Assembly (NCBI GenBank): GCA_945492685.1
Contig: CALYUZ010000011.1
Span: forward strand, 1-10,795
From: an uncultured Methanomassiliicoccaceae archaeon
GTDB lineage: Archaea; Thermoplasmatota; Thermoplasmata; Methanomassiliicoccales; Methanomethylophilaceae
Direction of reading: 5' to 3'
Length of the DNA: 10,795 nucleotides
The position numbers and the translations under genes were made by a program. Below are positions 1 through 6,931 of the stretch, piece after piece. The notes under the pieces are model-generated. The model was given only the letters and a program-made list of their open reading frames with translations, had not been told where the DNA came from and did not search any database. Position 1 is the first letter of the stretch, and the number at the start of each line of letters is the position of its first letter.

Positions 1-22
1 GTAGTTATTATTTTGAGAACAA

Positions 23-823
23 TTATATAGAATATCGTCTGATCGTGTTTGGTTGATGAATGGGTTTTCTGTAAAGACGTATTCTTGAAACAGCCTTTTC
101 CGTCGGACCAACGATATGGTCCACACCCACAGGACAAACGGCGATACAACGACCGCATGGAGATATCCCCTCTTTGGCGAGCTTCTCGGAATTTCCGAGG
201 CACAGTTTCTTGTCAACGACACCCTCAGGATAATGACAATCAGGAACTGCTGAGACCGGACAGACCTTGGTGCATTTCCTACAACCGATGCAGATCCTCT
301 CCGTAACCGGTGAATCGCACGGCAATTCAGCGTTCGTGATCACAGAGGTGAATCTGATACGAGGTCCGTTCTTGGAGGTCAGAAGCATATTGTTGTACCC
401 GAAGTTACCAAGACCGGCCAGATATGCGGAATGGCGATGGGAGAAGAACGAATCCTGCCTCTGTTTCAATCCTACAATCCCATGGTATCCGTCACGGGGA
501 ATGTAGACTGCGTGGTGCCCGAGGGCCAGAAGCTCAAGGGCGACCCTTTCACCAACCTGGTCGAGCATGTTGTTCACGACACCGTAGAGGTGATTGTAGT
601 AGATCGATGGGGCGGTATCGAGAATTGTATTCTGTATGGGTATCCCGAAAACTATGACCGATCTGGCGCCGGGCATGATGTCCCTGGGTCTGCACCCGGC
701 ATCGATGCGAGAGGAGACCAAGGGGTCGGAGTCCCATGCGGTGGCATCCGCCACTCCGAAATCCACGATGCCGTTGTTCCTCAGCAACGTCCTGATGCCC
801 TCCCTCAATCCCTCCGGGTCCAT
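23..823 (-). CDS. QueG-like (COG1600 family) double [4Fe-4S] protein, short archaeal form
   Basis: A 266-residue protein. The stretch AGLGNFGYNNMLLTSKNG (about residues 136-153) matches the conserved core of epoxyqueuosine reductase (QueG) proteins, whose usual form is AGLGWxGKN, so this copy has Tyr where QueG has Lys. Two ferredoxin-type cluster motifs follow: C178, C181, C184, C188-Pro, then C208, C223, C226, C230-Pro. QueG reduces epoxyqueuosine in tRNA using cobalamin and two [4Fe-4S] clusters, and is related to reductive dehalogenases. This protein is shorter than QueG and lacks the C-terminal tRNA-binding repeats. Archaea generally make archaeosine rather than queuosine, so the true substrate is unknown; a cobalamin- or iron-sulfur-dependent reductase role is inference. 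ATG at 823 is the first start after an in-frame stop. GTCGGAC lies directly upstream of it. It ends in TAA, unlike the other genes here. Confidence 0.85.
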   Translation of the reverse strand: MDPEGLREGIRTLLRNNGIVDFGVADATAWDSDPLVSSRIDAGCRPRDIMPGARSVIVFGIPIQNTILDTAPSIYYNHLYGVVNNMLDQVGERVALELLALGHHAVYIPRDGYHGIVGLKQRQDSFFSHRHSAYLAGLGNFGYNNMLLTSKNGPRIRFTSVITNAELPCDSPVTERICIGCRKCTKVCPVSAVPDCHYPEGVVDKKLCLGNSEKLAKEGISPCGRCIAVCPVGVDHIVGPTEKAVSRIRLYRKPIHQPNTIRRYSI

Positions 824-899
824 GTCCGACGGATTGGATTCGTCGTACTAACCATTGTCGGACGAAATCAGGATAACCATTCCCGGCATTCATGTCCAT
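824..899. promoter_or_regulatory. Divergent spacer between the QueG-like and Sel1-repeat genes
   Basis: If the plus-strand gene starts at 900 or 912, this is a true divergent control region; if it starts at TTG 855, only 31 bases remain. It holds two copies of the palindromic heptamer GTCNGAC (824-830 and 857-863). The best TATA-like element for the minus gene is TTAGTAC (about 843-849), roughly 25 bases before its ATG, which would fit a leaderless transcript. It is a weak match. I see no convincing TATA box for the plus gene. Confidence 0.35.
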
Positions 900-1223
900 A
901 TGGAGAATCTTATGGCGGAAGGAGAGGAGGCCCTTGTTAGAGGCGACACATACATCGCCAGGGACATATTCGAGAAGCTGGCCATGGAGGGGGATCCCGA
1001 TGCCATGTACCGTCTCGGACTCATCTACAGGGATGGCGGAAGAGGGGTCATTTCGGATCATCAGGAGGCGCGCAGGTGGTTCTCCCGTGCGTCAAAGCTG
1101 GGACATGCCAAGGCACATGATGCACTTCTCGCCATGAACTCCCATTCCGAGTACATCACCGTATTCACCGAGAAGGGCTACGGCGGGAACTACGGCGGCG
1201 AGATGTCCCGTTTCAGACGTTGA
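855..1223 (+). CDS. Small Sel1-repeat (TPR-like) protein
   Basis: Up to 122 residues. The segment from AMEGDPDAMYRLGLIYRDGG to the ARRWFSRASKLGHAKAHDAL stretch is a clear Sel1-like repeat: alternating Ala/Gly helix pairs with the pattern G-x-x-x-A-x-x-x-L-G-x-x-Y. A helix before it (GEEALVRGDTYIARDIFEKL) looks like a degenerate first repeat. Sel1 repeats mediate protein-protein contacts; no enzymatic motif is visible. The C-terminus is a Gly/Tyr-rich tail ending in FRR. There is no signal peptide or membrane segment. The start is uncertain: TTG 855 gives the longest form, ATG 900 gives 107 residues, and ATG 912 gives 103 residues with GGAG (902-905) six bases upstream, the best ribosome site of the three. 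The coordinates given are the maximum extent. The partner and pathway are unknown. Confidence 0.7.
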   Translation: MSDEIRITIPGIHVHMENLMAEGEEALVRGDTYIARDIFEKLAMEGDPDAMYRLGLIYRDGGRGVISDHQEARRWFSRASKLGHAKAHDALLAMNSHSEYITVFTEKGYGGNYGGEMSRFRR

Positions 1224-1231
1224 TGTTGTAA

Positions 1232-1264
1232 GTCGGATTTATCCGACCCAGCCAGGTTTAATAT
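1232..1264 (+). promoter_or_regulatory. iorA promoter: TATA box with an adjacent inverted repeat
   Basis: TTTAATAT at 1257-1264 is a good archaeal TATA box. Transcription would start about 25 bases downstream, near 1286, leaving a short leader that carries GAGGT (1291-1295) six bases before the iorA ATG. Just upstream, GTCGGAT-TT-ATCCGAC (1232-1247) is a perfect 7-base inverted repeat ending ten bases before the TATA box, where the BRE and a regulator would sit. As RNA it could also form a 6-bp hairpin with loop TTTA after the Sel1 gene stop at 1223, but no T-run follows, so an operator is favoured over a terminator. Confidence 0.6.
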
Positions 1265-1301
1265 GGATGTACAGATACGTCATTTTCATTGAGGTTTCAA
1301 A

Positions 1302-3119
1302 ATGTCCAATCTACTCGCTGATGGGGGAAAGCAGCTCCTCCTCGGAAACGAGGCGATCGTGAGGGGTCTCCTGGAATCAGGGACCGGTTTCGCCTCCACC
1401 TATCCCGGAACACCTTCTTCCGAGATCGGAAACATCCTCGAGAAGATCTCGTCCGACGCCGGACTCTACTTCGAGTTCTCCACGAACGAGAAGGTGGCCT
1501 TCGAGGTCTCCGCGGCCGCCGCATCCGCAGGCGTCAGGTCGTTCACGTTCATGAAGCACGTCGGACTCAACGTGGCAGCCGATCCGATGATGACCCTCGC
1601 TTATTCGGGTGTCAGGGGAGGTATGCTCATCCTCTCCGCCGACGATCCGTCCGCACACAGCTCCCAGAACGAGCAGGACAACCGCTATTACTCCACTCTC
1701 GCGTTGCTCCCCATGATGGAGCCCTCAACACCACAGGAGGCCAAGGACATGGTCGCCGAGGCTTACAGGGTGTCAGAGGAGCTCACACTGCCCCTGATCT
1801 ACAGGACCACCACCAGGGTTAACCACGCACGCGGGGTCGTCAACCTGTCCGACAGGGTCCAGCCGGTTGCCAAAGGACACTTCGACAAGGATGTCGTGCG
1901 CTTCGTCAACGTGCCCGCGAACGCCAGGATCAACAGGAAGAGACTGCTGGAGATCTACGCCAAGGCCGCTCAGATGTCCGAGGAGTCCCCCCTCAACTTC
2001 ATCGAGGGAGACGGTGATATCGGAATCATAACCTCGGGTGTGTCCTACACCTATGTGAAGGAGTTCGTCAAGGGCGTCTCCATCCTCAAGCTCGGATTCA
2101 CGAACCCCCTTCCCGAGAAGAAGATCGCATCCTTCGTCCAGGGGAAGAAGGCCGTCATCGTGGTTGAGGAGCTGGAGCCCTTCGTCGAGGACCAGGTGCT
2201 GAGGATCTGTGCCCAGAACCACATTGGTGTCCCCGTATACGGAAAGAGGACCGGTCATCTGCCCAGGGCATGGGAGTTCTCACCCGACACACTGTCCGGA
2301 ATCAGGGACATAGTCAATGTGGAGGAGTTCGCGAAGCCCCTGCCCGCATCCACCGTCAAACTGCCCAGCAGGCCCCCGACACTATGTGCGGGATGCCCCC
2401 ACAGGGGACTGTTCGGCGCGACCAAGAAGGCCGTCGGAAGCAAGGACGTCGTCTACTGTTCCGACATCGGGTGCTATACCTTGGGCGTTCAGCCGCCGTT
2501 CAATGCCGCCGATTTCATCATCTGTATGGGCGGAGGCGCCGGTGCGGCGGGAGGTTTCGACCAGTCCACCGACCAGAAGGCCATCGCATTCATGGGAGAT
2601 TCCACATTCTTCCACTCGGGAGTGCCCCCGTTGGTTAACGCCCTGTTCAACAACCACAAGATCGTCATGGTCATCCTGGACAACAGGACAACGGCCATGA
2701 CCGGACACCAGCCCAACCCCGGAACAGGAAGGGACTTCGGCGGCGTGACAACAGATGCCATCGACATCGAGCAGCTTGTCCGCGGGGTCGGGGCCAAGTT
2801 CGTCGAGACCGTCGATCCTTACGACGTGAAGAGGACCACTCAGGTCATGAAGGATGCCATCGCCTACGACGGTGTCGCTGTCGTGATCTCCAAGTGCCCC
2901 TGTCCCCTCGAGCTGAAGAAGAGGAAGATGCTGGAGGCAAAGCGCTGCGTCGTCCATCCCGAGGGCTGCATCAAGTGTTACACATGTCTCAAGACCGTCG
3001 CCTGCCCGGCCATCATCAAGGGCAAGGATGGGTCCGTCTCCACCGATCCCACACAGTGCATCGGATGCGGCATGTGTGCCAATGTTTGTCCCAAGAAGAC
3101 CATCGAGGTGATCAGATGA
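1302..3119 (+). CDS. iorA: Indolepyruvate:ferredoxin oxidoreductase, alpha subunit
   Basis: 605 residues, the normal IorA length. IorA with IorB oxidatively decarboxylates aryl-2-oxoacids (indolepyruvate, phenylpyruvate, hydroxyphenylpyruvate) to aryl-acetyl-CoA and reduces ferredoxin; methanogens can run it backwards to make aromatic amino acids from aryl acids. The N-terminal pyrimidine-binding domain opens with LLLGNEAIVRGLLESG and has TYPGTPSSEIGN. The motif CAGCPHR is at about 362-368. The thiamine-diphosphate fold runs from GDSTFFHSG (432-440) to DNRTTAMTG (460-468). The C-terminal ferredoxin domain binds two [4Fe-4S] clusters: C556, C559, C562 and C568 (five-residue last spacing, normal for this family), then C586, C589, C592 and C596. 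ATG 1302 is supported by GAGGT at 1291-1295. It overlaps iorB by four bases. Expected to be cytoplasmic and oxygen-sensitive. Confidence 0.97.
   Translation: MSNLLADGGKQLLLGNEAIVRGLLESGTGFASTYPGTPSSEIGNILEKISSDAGLYFEFSTNEKVAFEVSAAAASAGVRSFTFMKHVGLNVAADPMMTLAYSGVRGGMLILSADDPSAHSSQNEQDNRYYSTLALLPMMEPSTPQEAKDMVAEAYRVSEELTLPLIYRTTTRVNHARGVVNLSDRVQPVAKGHFDKDVVRFVNVPANARINRKRLLEIYAKAAQMSEESPLNFIEGDGDIGIITSGVSYTYVKEFVKGVSILKLGFTNPLPEKKIASFVQGKKAVIVVEELEPFVEDQVLRICAQNHIGVPVYGKRTGHLPRAWEFSPDTLSGIRDIVNVEEFAKPLPASTVKLPSRPPTLCAGCPHRGLFGATKKAVGSKDVVYCSDIGCYTLGVQPPFNAADFIICMGGGAGAAGGFDQSTDQKAIAFMGDSTFFHSGVPPLVNALFNNHKIVMVILDNRTTAMTGHQPNPGTGRDFGGVTTDAIDIEQLVRGVGAKFVETVDPYDVKRTTQVMKDAIAYDGVAVVISKCPCPLELKKRKMLEAKRCVVHPEGCIKCYTCLKTVACPAIIKGKDGSVSTDPTQCIGCGMCANVCPKKTIEVIR
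3104..3112 (+). promoter_or_regulatory. Strong Shine-Dalgarno site of iorB inside the iorA end
   Basis: GAGGTGATC matches nine bases of the Shine-Dalgarno consensus complementary to the 3' end of archaeal 16S rRNA. It lies within the last codons of iorA, with GAGGT seven bases before the iorB ATG at 3116. It fixes the iorB start and shows coupled translation, keeping the two subunits in step. Confidence 0.8.
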
Positions 3120-3706
3120 AGTACACTGTGCAGATAGTCGGAGTCGGAGGACAGGGTGTCCTCCTGGCATCCATGGTCCTGGGGAATGCTGCCATGGAGA
3201 TGGGTTTCCAGGTGGCCATGAGCGAGGTCCACGGAATGGCCCAGAGGGGAGGAAGCGTCCTTTCCACACTCCGCTTCGGAGATGAGGTCATCACTCCCCT
3301 GGAGGCCGTCGGGAATGCGGATATGATCATGGGATTCGAACCCTCCGAGACATGCAGGAACATCCACCTGGCCAACGAGGATTCCGTCATCCTGATGAAT
3401 CTCGATCCCGTCCTGCCCTCCATGGTCGCAGCCGGATTCGAGGAATATCCCGAGGTCTCCGACCTGGTGGATTCCGTCAAGGCTGTGAACAACCACCTGG
3501 TGACCATCGACGCCACGAGTCTGGCCATCAAGGCGGGGAAGGCCGTTGCGGCGAATGCGGTCATGATCGGTGCGGTCGCCGCACTGGATGGATTCCCCAT
3601 ACCCAAGGATGTCCTGAAGGATGTCCTGGGGAAGCAGGTCCCCGAGAAGTTCAGGGAACTCAACCTCAACGCCTTCGAGATGGGCTACGAGGCTGCAAAA
3701 CACTGA
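3116..3706 (+). CDS. iorB: Indolepyruvate:ferredoxin oxidoreductase, beta subunit
   Basis: 196 residues, the usual IorB size. It starts with the 2-oxoacid oxidoreductase gamma-domain signature VGVGGQGVLLASMVLGNAA (about residues 8-26), followed by SEVHGMAQRGGSV and LEAVGNADMIMGFEP, all typical of IorB and PorG. The subunit has no iron-sulfur motif of its own and pairs with IorA to form the active enzyme. The start is ATG 3116, overlapping the iorA stop as ATGA. An in-frame extension upstream is open but lies inside iorA and would ignore the strong ribosome site, so it is not used. A hairpin terminator follows directly. No acyl-CoA synthetase gene, which often acts on the product, is found in this window. 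Confidence 0.96.
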   Translation: MKYTVQIVGVGGQGVLLASMVLGNAAMEMGFQVAMSEVHGMAQRGGSVLSTLRFGDEVITPLEAVGNADMIMGFEPSETCRNIHLANEDSVILMNLDPVLPSMVAAGFEEYPEVSDLVDSVKAVNNHLVTIDATSLAIKAGKAVAANAVMIGAVAALDGFPIPKDVLKDVLGKQVPEKFRELNLNAFEMGYEAAKH

Positions 3707-3742
3707 GATCACGGGCCTCACGGCCCCCCGATCTCACCTTTT
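3704..3742. terminator. Bidirectional hairpin terminator between iorB and fpg
   Basis: TGAGATC (3704-3710) pairs with GATCTCA (3730-3736), and inside it GGGCC (3713-3717) pairs with GGCCC (3722-3726) around a TCAC loop. On the plus strand CCTTTT follows (3737-3742). On the minus strand the hairpin is followed by AGTGTTTT. The genes converge here with their stops only about 46 bases apart, so one hairpin serving both is a natural reading. Strength in vivo is not known. Confidence 0.65.
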
Positions 3743-3752
3743 CATATCTCCG

Positions 3753-4574
3753 TCATCTCTGACAGTTCGGACAGAAGTAGCTGCTCCTGTTGGAGATGAC
3801 CGTTCTGAGGATCGTCGTACCGCATGTCGGACATGGATCCCCCTCATGACCGTACATGACATACGGAGATTCCTCCCAGTCTCCCTCTCTGCCTGACAGA
3901 TACCACTCGGGTGACTCGAGGTCGTCTGACAGTCCTTTTCCTAGAACCTTCGGAATGAGGTCCGATATCCTCTCCCAATCACCCGTCTCCAGTGTATCAG
4001 CCTTGCGTGTCGGACAGATCCCCGCACCGAAGAGGATCTCGTCGGCGTAGATGTTGCCGATTCCTGCAACGACTGACTGGTCCAGGAGGCATGATTTCAC
4101 GCATCTCCTGCAGTGTCCGACACGTTCTTCCAGGTATTGTCCTGTGATATCGCCGTCCAAGGGCTCCGGACCGAGCCTGGACATGCCCGTGAACGTGTCC
4201 TCTTCCTCATCCCTGATCAACCAGAACCTGCCGAACCTCCTGGAATCAGTGAAACGGAGGTCGGTTCCATCATCGAGTCTGAAAATGATGTGGGTGTGCT
4301 TCTGCTCAGGCTCGTCCGACGGGACGGATAACATCCTGCCTGTCATGCGTAGGTGGAACCAGATGCTGTCCCCGGAATCCAGTTCGAGTGATACGTACTT
4401 CCCGCGTCTTCCCATTGAGACTATGGGGTGTCCGACGCAGAGGTCCCGGAAGATGGATGGATCGGGATGCTCGATGATCTCGGGTCTGTTCATGGTGACG
4501 GACACTATCGTCCTACCGATGGCCTTCGGCTCCAGCATGAGCCTCATAGACTCCACCTCGGGGAGTTCTGGCAT
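3753..4574 (-). CDS. mutM: Formamidopyrimidine-DNA glycosylase (Fpg/MutM)
   Basis: 273 residues, the usual Fpg length. It removes oxidised purines such as 8-oxoguanine and FapyG and nicks the abasic site by beta/delta elimination. After Met removal the N-terminus is PELPEVE, giving the catalytic Pro2 and Glu3. Lys59 in MGRRGKYVSL is the beta-hairpin lysine. HLRMTG (74-79) is the void-filling loop region, and FTDSRRFGRF (108-117) is conserved. The H2TH element is LLDQSVVAGIGNIYADE (163-179). The C-terminal zinc finger has C248, C251, C268 and C271, with Arg263 in NRSSYF as the DNA-binding arginine. All key residues are present, so it should be active. It starts four bases after pncB, so the two are co-transcribed. 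Fpg is widespread in bacteria but uncommon in archaea, so acquisition from bacteria is likely. Confidence 0.96.
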   Translation of the reverse strand: MPELPEVESMRLMLEPKAIGRTIVSVTMNRPEIIEHPDPSIFRDLCVGHPIVSMGRRGKYVSLELDSGDSIWFHLRMTGRMLSVPSDEPEQKHTHIIFRLDDGTDLRFTDSRRFGRFWLIRDEEEDTFTGMSRLGPEPLDGDITGQYLEERVGHCRRCVKSCLLDQSVVAGIGNIYADEILFGAGICPTRKADTLETGDWERISDLIPKVLGKGLSDDLESPEWYLSGREGDWEESPYVMYGHEGDPCPTCGTTILRTVISNRSSYFCPNCQR

Positions 4575-4578
4575 GGTA

Positions 4579-6060
4579 TCACTGTCTTCCGGAGGATACC
4601 TTCTCGCTCTGCTCCCTCAGGAGGGCTATCTTCGACTCGTAGTAGGCGGGGCTCATGTCCATGTGATGGATGTGAGGATTCTCGAACCTCTGCTCCTCCT
4701 GCCAGATCTCGTCCCTGAGCTGTCTCTCCACGTATTCCCTGATATCGCGGATGCTCCTGACGTCCCCGACTCTCTTCCCATCGGAGATGACCTTCCTGAG
4801 CAGGGGCTTGAAGGTGCAGTCGGTCAGCGTGATGTCCATCCAGGGTTTCTTCGGATCGATGCATCTGTACGGTCTTCCGGATTCGGGCTGCTCCCAGTCG
4901 TGTGTTATAAGATCCGCTACCGCGTGTCCTGTCCTGTCATACACACGGAAGACAGACTTCCTTCCGGGATTGGTTATCTTCTCCACAGCCTCCGATACCT
5001 TGATCTTGGGCTGACATACACCGTCCTTCTCGATCGCGGATATCTTGTACACGGCTCCGAAGACCGGATCGCTCTTGGCGGTGATCAGACGCTCGCCGAC
5101 TCCGAACGCATCGATGCAGGCGCCCTGATCTATGATGGATGTGATGGAATACTCATCCAGGCTGTTGGAGGCGATTATCCGACAGTCATCCAATCCTGCA
5201 TCATCGAGCATCCTGCGGACCTCCTTGGTGAGGTATGCGAGGTCACCCGAGTCCAGACGTACTCCCTTGAGCCTCTTGCCCATGGGTTCCAGGATCTCTT
5301 TGGCGGTGCGAATGGCATTGGGCGTTCCAGACCTGAGGACATCGTAGGTGTCGATCAGGAGGACGGTGTCGTCCGGATATATCTCTGCATATTTCCTGAA
5401 TGCCTCGAACTCCGAATCATGGTACATCACCCAGCTATGGGCCATGGTACCGCTGATGGGGATGTCGAACATCTGTCCGGCCAGCACTGTTGCGCTTCCC
5501 GCGGCACCGCCGATGTATGCGGCTCTGGCACCGAAAACTGCGGAATCCATGTTGTGGGCCCTGCGGGCACCGAAGTCGGACACTGCCCTCCCGTCTGCAG
5601 CTTTCACGATCCTGCGGGCTTTGGTGGCGATGAGGGACTGATGGTTGATCTGCGCGAGGATGGCGGTCTCCACAAGCTGCGCATCTATGAGTGGTGCGTT
5701 GACCACGAGTATCGGCTCGTTGGGATAGATGATGGTGCCCTCATCGAAGGCTAGGATGTCCCCTCTGAAACGGTAGTCGGACAGAAACTCCAGGAACCTC
5801 TCGTCGAACATACCCAGGGATCTGAAGTAATCGATGTCCTGGGAATCGAAGTGCATGTTCTCGATGTAGTCTATCACCTGCTCCAGACCGGCGAAGATCG
5901 CGAATCCCCCATCATCGGGGATCCTGCGGAAGAACACCTCGAAGGTGGCCATGTGCTCCTCGTGTCCCTCAAGGAAATAACCATTGGACATCGTCAGTTC
6001 ATAAAGGTCCATGACCATCGTCAGATTGCGCTCATCTCCCATGCTCATATGTTCCACCAT
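4579..6060 (-). CDS. pncB: Nicotinate phosphoribosyltransferase
   Basis: It joins nicotinate and PRPP to give nicotinate mononucleotide, the Preiss-Handler step of NAD salvage. From ATG 6060 it has 493 residues, near the size of bacterial Firmicutes-type enzymes. Visible family motifs are RNLTMVMDLYELTMSNGYF (11-29), SDFGARRAH (161-169), SGTMAHSW (203-210) with His208 as the candidate phosphorylated catalytic histidine, GVRLDSGDL (266-274) and SNSLDEYSI, then FGVGERLITAKSDPVFGAVYKI. Start choice: ATG 6060 has GAGGT (plus-strand 6065-6069) four bases upstream and lies at a sensible distance from a TATA-like box. Longer frames reach 6099 or 6135, and ATG 6048 or 6042 would trim a few residues. 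It is followed by fpg with a four-base gap. The bacterial flavour of both genes suggests they may have been acquired together. Confidence 0.93.
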   Translation of the reverse strand: MVEHMSMGDERNLTMVMDLYELTMSNGYFLEGHEEHMATFEVFFRRIPDDGGFAIFAGLEQVIDYIENMHFDSQDIDYFRSLGMFDERFLEFLSDYRFRGDILAFDEGTIIYPNEPILVVNAPLIDAQLVETAILAQINHQSLIATKARRIVKAADGRAVSDFGARRAHNMDSAVFGARAAYIGGAAGSATVLAGQMFDIPISGTMAHSWVMYHDSEFEAFRKYAEIYPDDTVLLIDTYDVLRSGTPNAIRTAKEILEPMGKRLKGVRLDSGDLAYLTKEVRRMLDDAGLDDCRIIASNSLDEYSITSIIDQGACIDAFGVGERLITAKSDPVFGAVYKISAIEKDGVCQPKIKVSEAVEKITNPGRKSVFRVYDRTGHAVADLITHDWEQPESGRPYRCIDPKKPWMDITLTDCTFKPLLRKVISDGKRVGDVRSIRDIREYVERQLRDEIWQEEQRFENPHIHHMDMSPAYYESKIALLREQSEKVSSGRQ

Positions 6061-6100
6061 TTGGACCTCTCGACGGTCCATGAACCTGAAACGTTTCATT

Positions 6101-6108
6101 CTAGATAA
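6101..6108 (-). promoter_or_regulatory. Probable TATA box of pncB-fpg
   Basis: On the minus strand this reads TTATCTAG, a fair archaeal TATA box. Transcription would begin about 25 bases on, near 6079, giving an approximately 19-base leader that includes GAGGT before ATG 6060. It lies just past the terminator hairpin of the ftsZ operon, so pncB-fpg probably has its own promoter rather than depending on read-through. Confidence 0.45.
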
Positions 6109-6135
6109 CCGAGATGCCGGGATACGGGTGAACAT

Positions 6136-6165
6136 GGAAAAATAGTGAGGGGTCTGTGCCCCTCA
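6136..6165 (-). terminator. Terminator of the cdrS-ftsZ operon
   Basis: On the minus strand TGAGGGG-CACAGA-CCCCTCA (6146-6165) forms a 7-bp GC-rich stem with a 6-base loop and is followed by CTATTTTT, a clear U-run. It lies about 70 bases after the ftsZ stop and just before pncB. A second, weaker GC-rich hairpin (GCAGG at 6183-6187 with CCTGC at 6201-6205, or CCCCT-CGC-AGGGG on the minus strand) lies between it and ftsZ and may assist termination or protect the mRNA end. Confidence 0.65.
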
Positions 6166-6232
6166 GAGGAGAAAAGATGAATGCAGGAGAGCGGCGCCCC
6201 CCTGCGAGGGGAGAAAAGCGTTATGTTGTGAA

Positions 6233-6931
6233 TCAGGCGCTCATGAGCTGTCTGATGGGGAAGGCATTCTCCGGTGCCTTCTCTGTGACCATCCTGGGCT
6301 TGGATGCCTCGTCATCGTAGATCTCGTTGACGATGCGGACCTGGTCCATGACGTACTTCATGATGCTCCTGTTGACCTCCCTGAACGCCTTCTCGGGCGA
6401 GAGGTCGGACATGTGGTTGAGAACGAGGTCGTTCTCCACGAGGATGCTGTTGCGGCAGACGTTCTTGATGTGTGCGTAACCGATCTTGGCGGTCTCGATC
6501 CTGGAACCCTCGAAGGAGAAAGGCGCGATCGCGATGGCGAAGGTCATGATGCCCTGCGACTGAGCTGCCTCGATGACGACGGATGCGGCCCCGGTCCCGG
6601 TTCCACCGCCGAGTCCCGCGACGACGAAGACGAAATCATGACCGGCGACTGCCTCCCTGATCTCCTCTCTGTGGATATCCGCGCACTTCTTTCCGATGGC
6701 GGCATCTCCGCGTGCTCCCTCTCCCTTCAGAACCTCCTTGCAGATGTAGATCTTCTGATCCGCCTGGGTCCTGTTGTGGAGGGCATCCTTGTCCGTGTTG
6801 ATCGCGATGGTGTCCACTGAGCAGAGAGATCCGAAGAACTCGCTGATGACGTTGCATCCTGCACCGCCCACACCCACGACCGCAATGCTCGGCTCGTGAA
6901 GTCCTTCAATGTCTGTTCTGTGATCCACCAT
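6233..6931 (-). CDS. Short FtsZ-like protein: GTP-binding domain only, no T7 loop
   Basis: 232 residues, against roughly 350-400 for normal FtsZ. The GTP-binding half is complete: VVGVGGAGCNVI (18-29), INTDKDAL (44-51), the tubulin/FtsZ signature GLGGGTGTGAA (106-116), the APFSFEGSR loop (136-144), and END (166-168) at the guanine-contact loop. Helix H7 follows as AFREVNRSIMKYVMDQVRIV (182-201). The chain then ends with about 30 unrelated residues (EIYDDEASKPRMVTEKAPEN and a short tail). The T7 loop (NxDFADV type), which supplies catalytic aspartates to the next subunit, and the whole C-terminal domain are missing. The protein should bind GTP but should not activate hydrolysis in a neighbour. 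It follows the cdrS-like gene by 110 bases, presumably in one operon. Start ATG 6931 fits the fold; the longer frame to 7135 overlaps cdrS and looks non-coding. No ribosome site is strong. Confidence 0.9.
   Translation of the reverse strand: MVDHRTDIEGLHEPSIAVVGVGGAGCNVISEFFGSLCSVDTIAINTDKDALHNRTQADQKIYICKEVLKGEGARGDAAIGKKCADIHREEIREAVAGHDFVFVVAGLGGGTGTGAASVVIEAAQSQGIMTFAIAIAPFSFEGSRIETAKIGYAHIKNVCRNSILVENDLVLNHMSDLSPEKAFREVNRSIMKYVMDQVRIVNEIYDDEASKPRMVTEKAPENAFPIRQLMSA

Noticed and set aside
2382-3269. 295-residue open frame on the minus strand opposite iorA-iorB
   Set aside because: Shadow of the iorA ferredoxin and thiamine domains; no independent coding signs.
4051-5754. 567-residue open frame on the plus strand, antisense to pncB and fpg
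   Set aside because: It lies opposite two well-supported enzymes, its translation resembles no family, has odd composition and no promoter or ribosome site. Long antisense frames are common in GC-biased genes.
6136-6232. Possible frameshifted continuation of FtsZ after its stop
   Set aside because: The in-frame reading meets TAA three codons later and the rest is hairpins and a terminator; no T7-loop motif in any frame.
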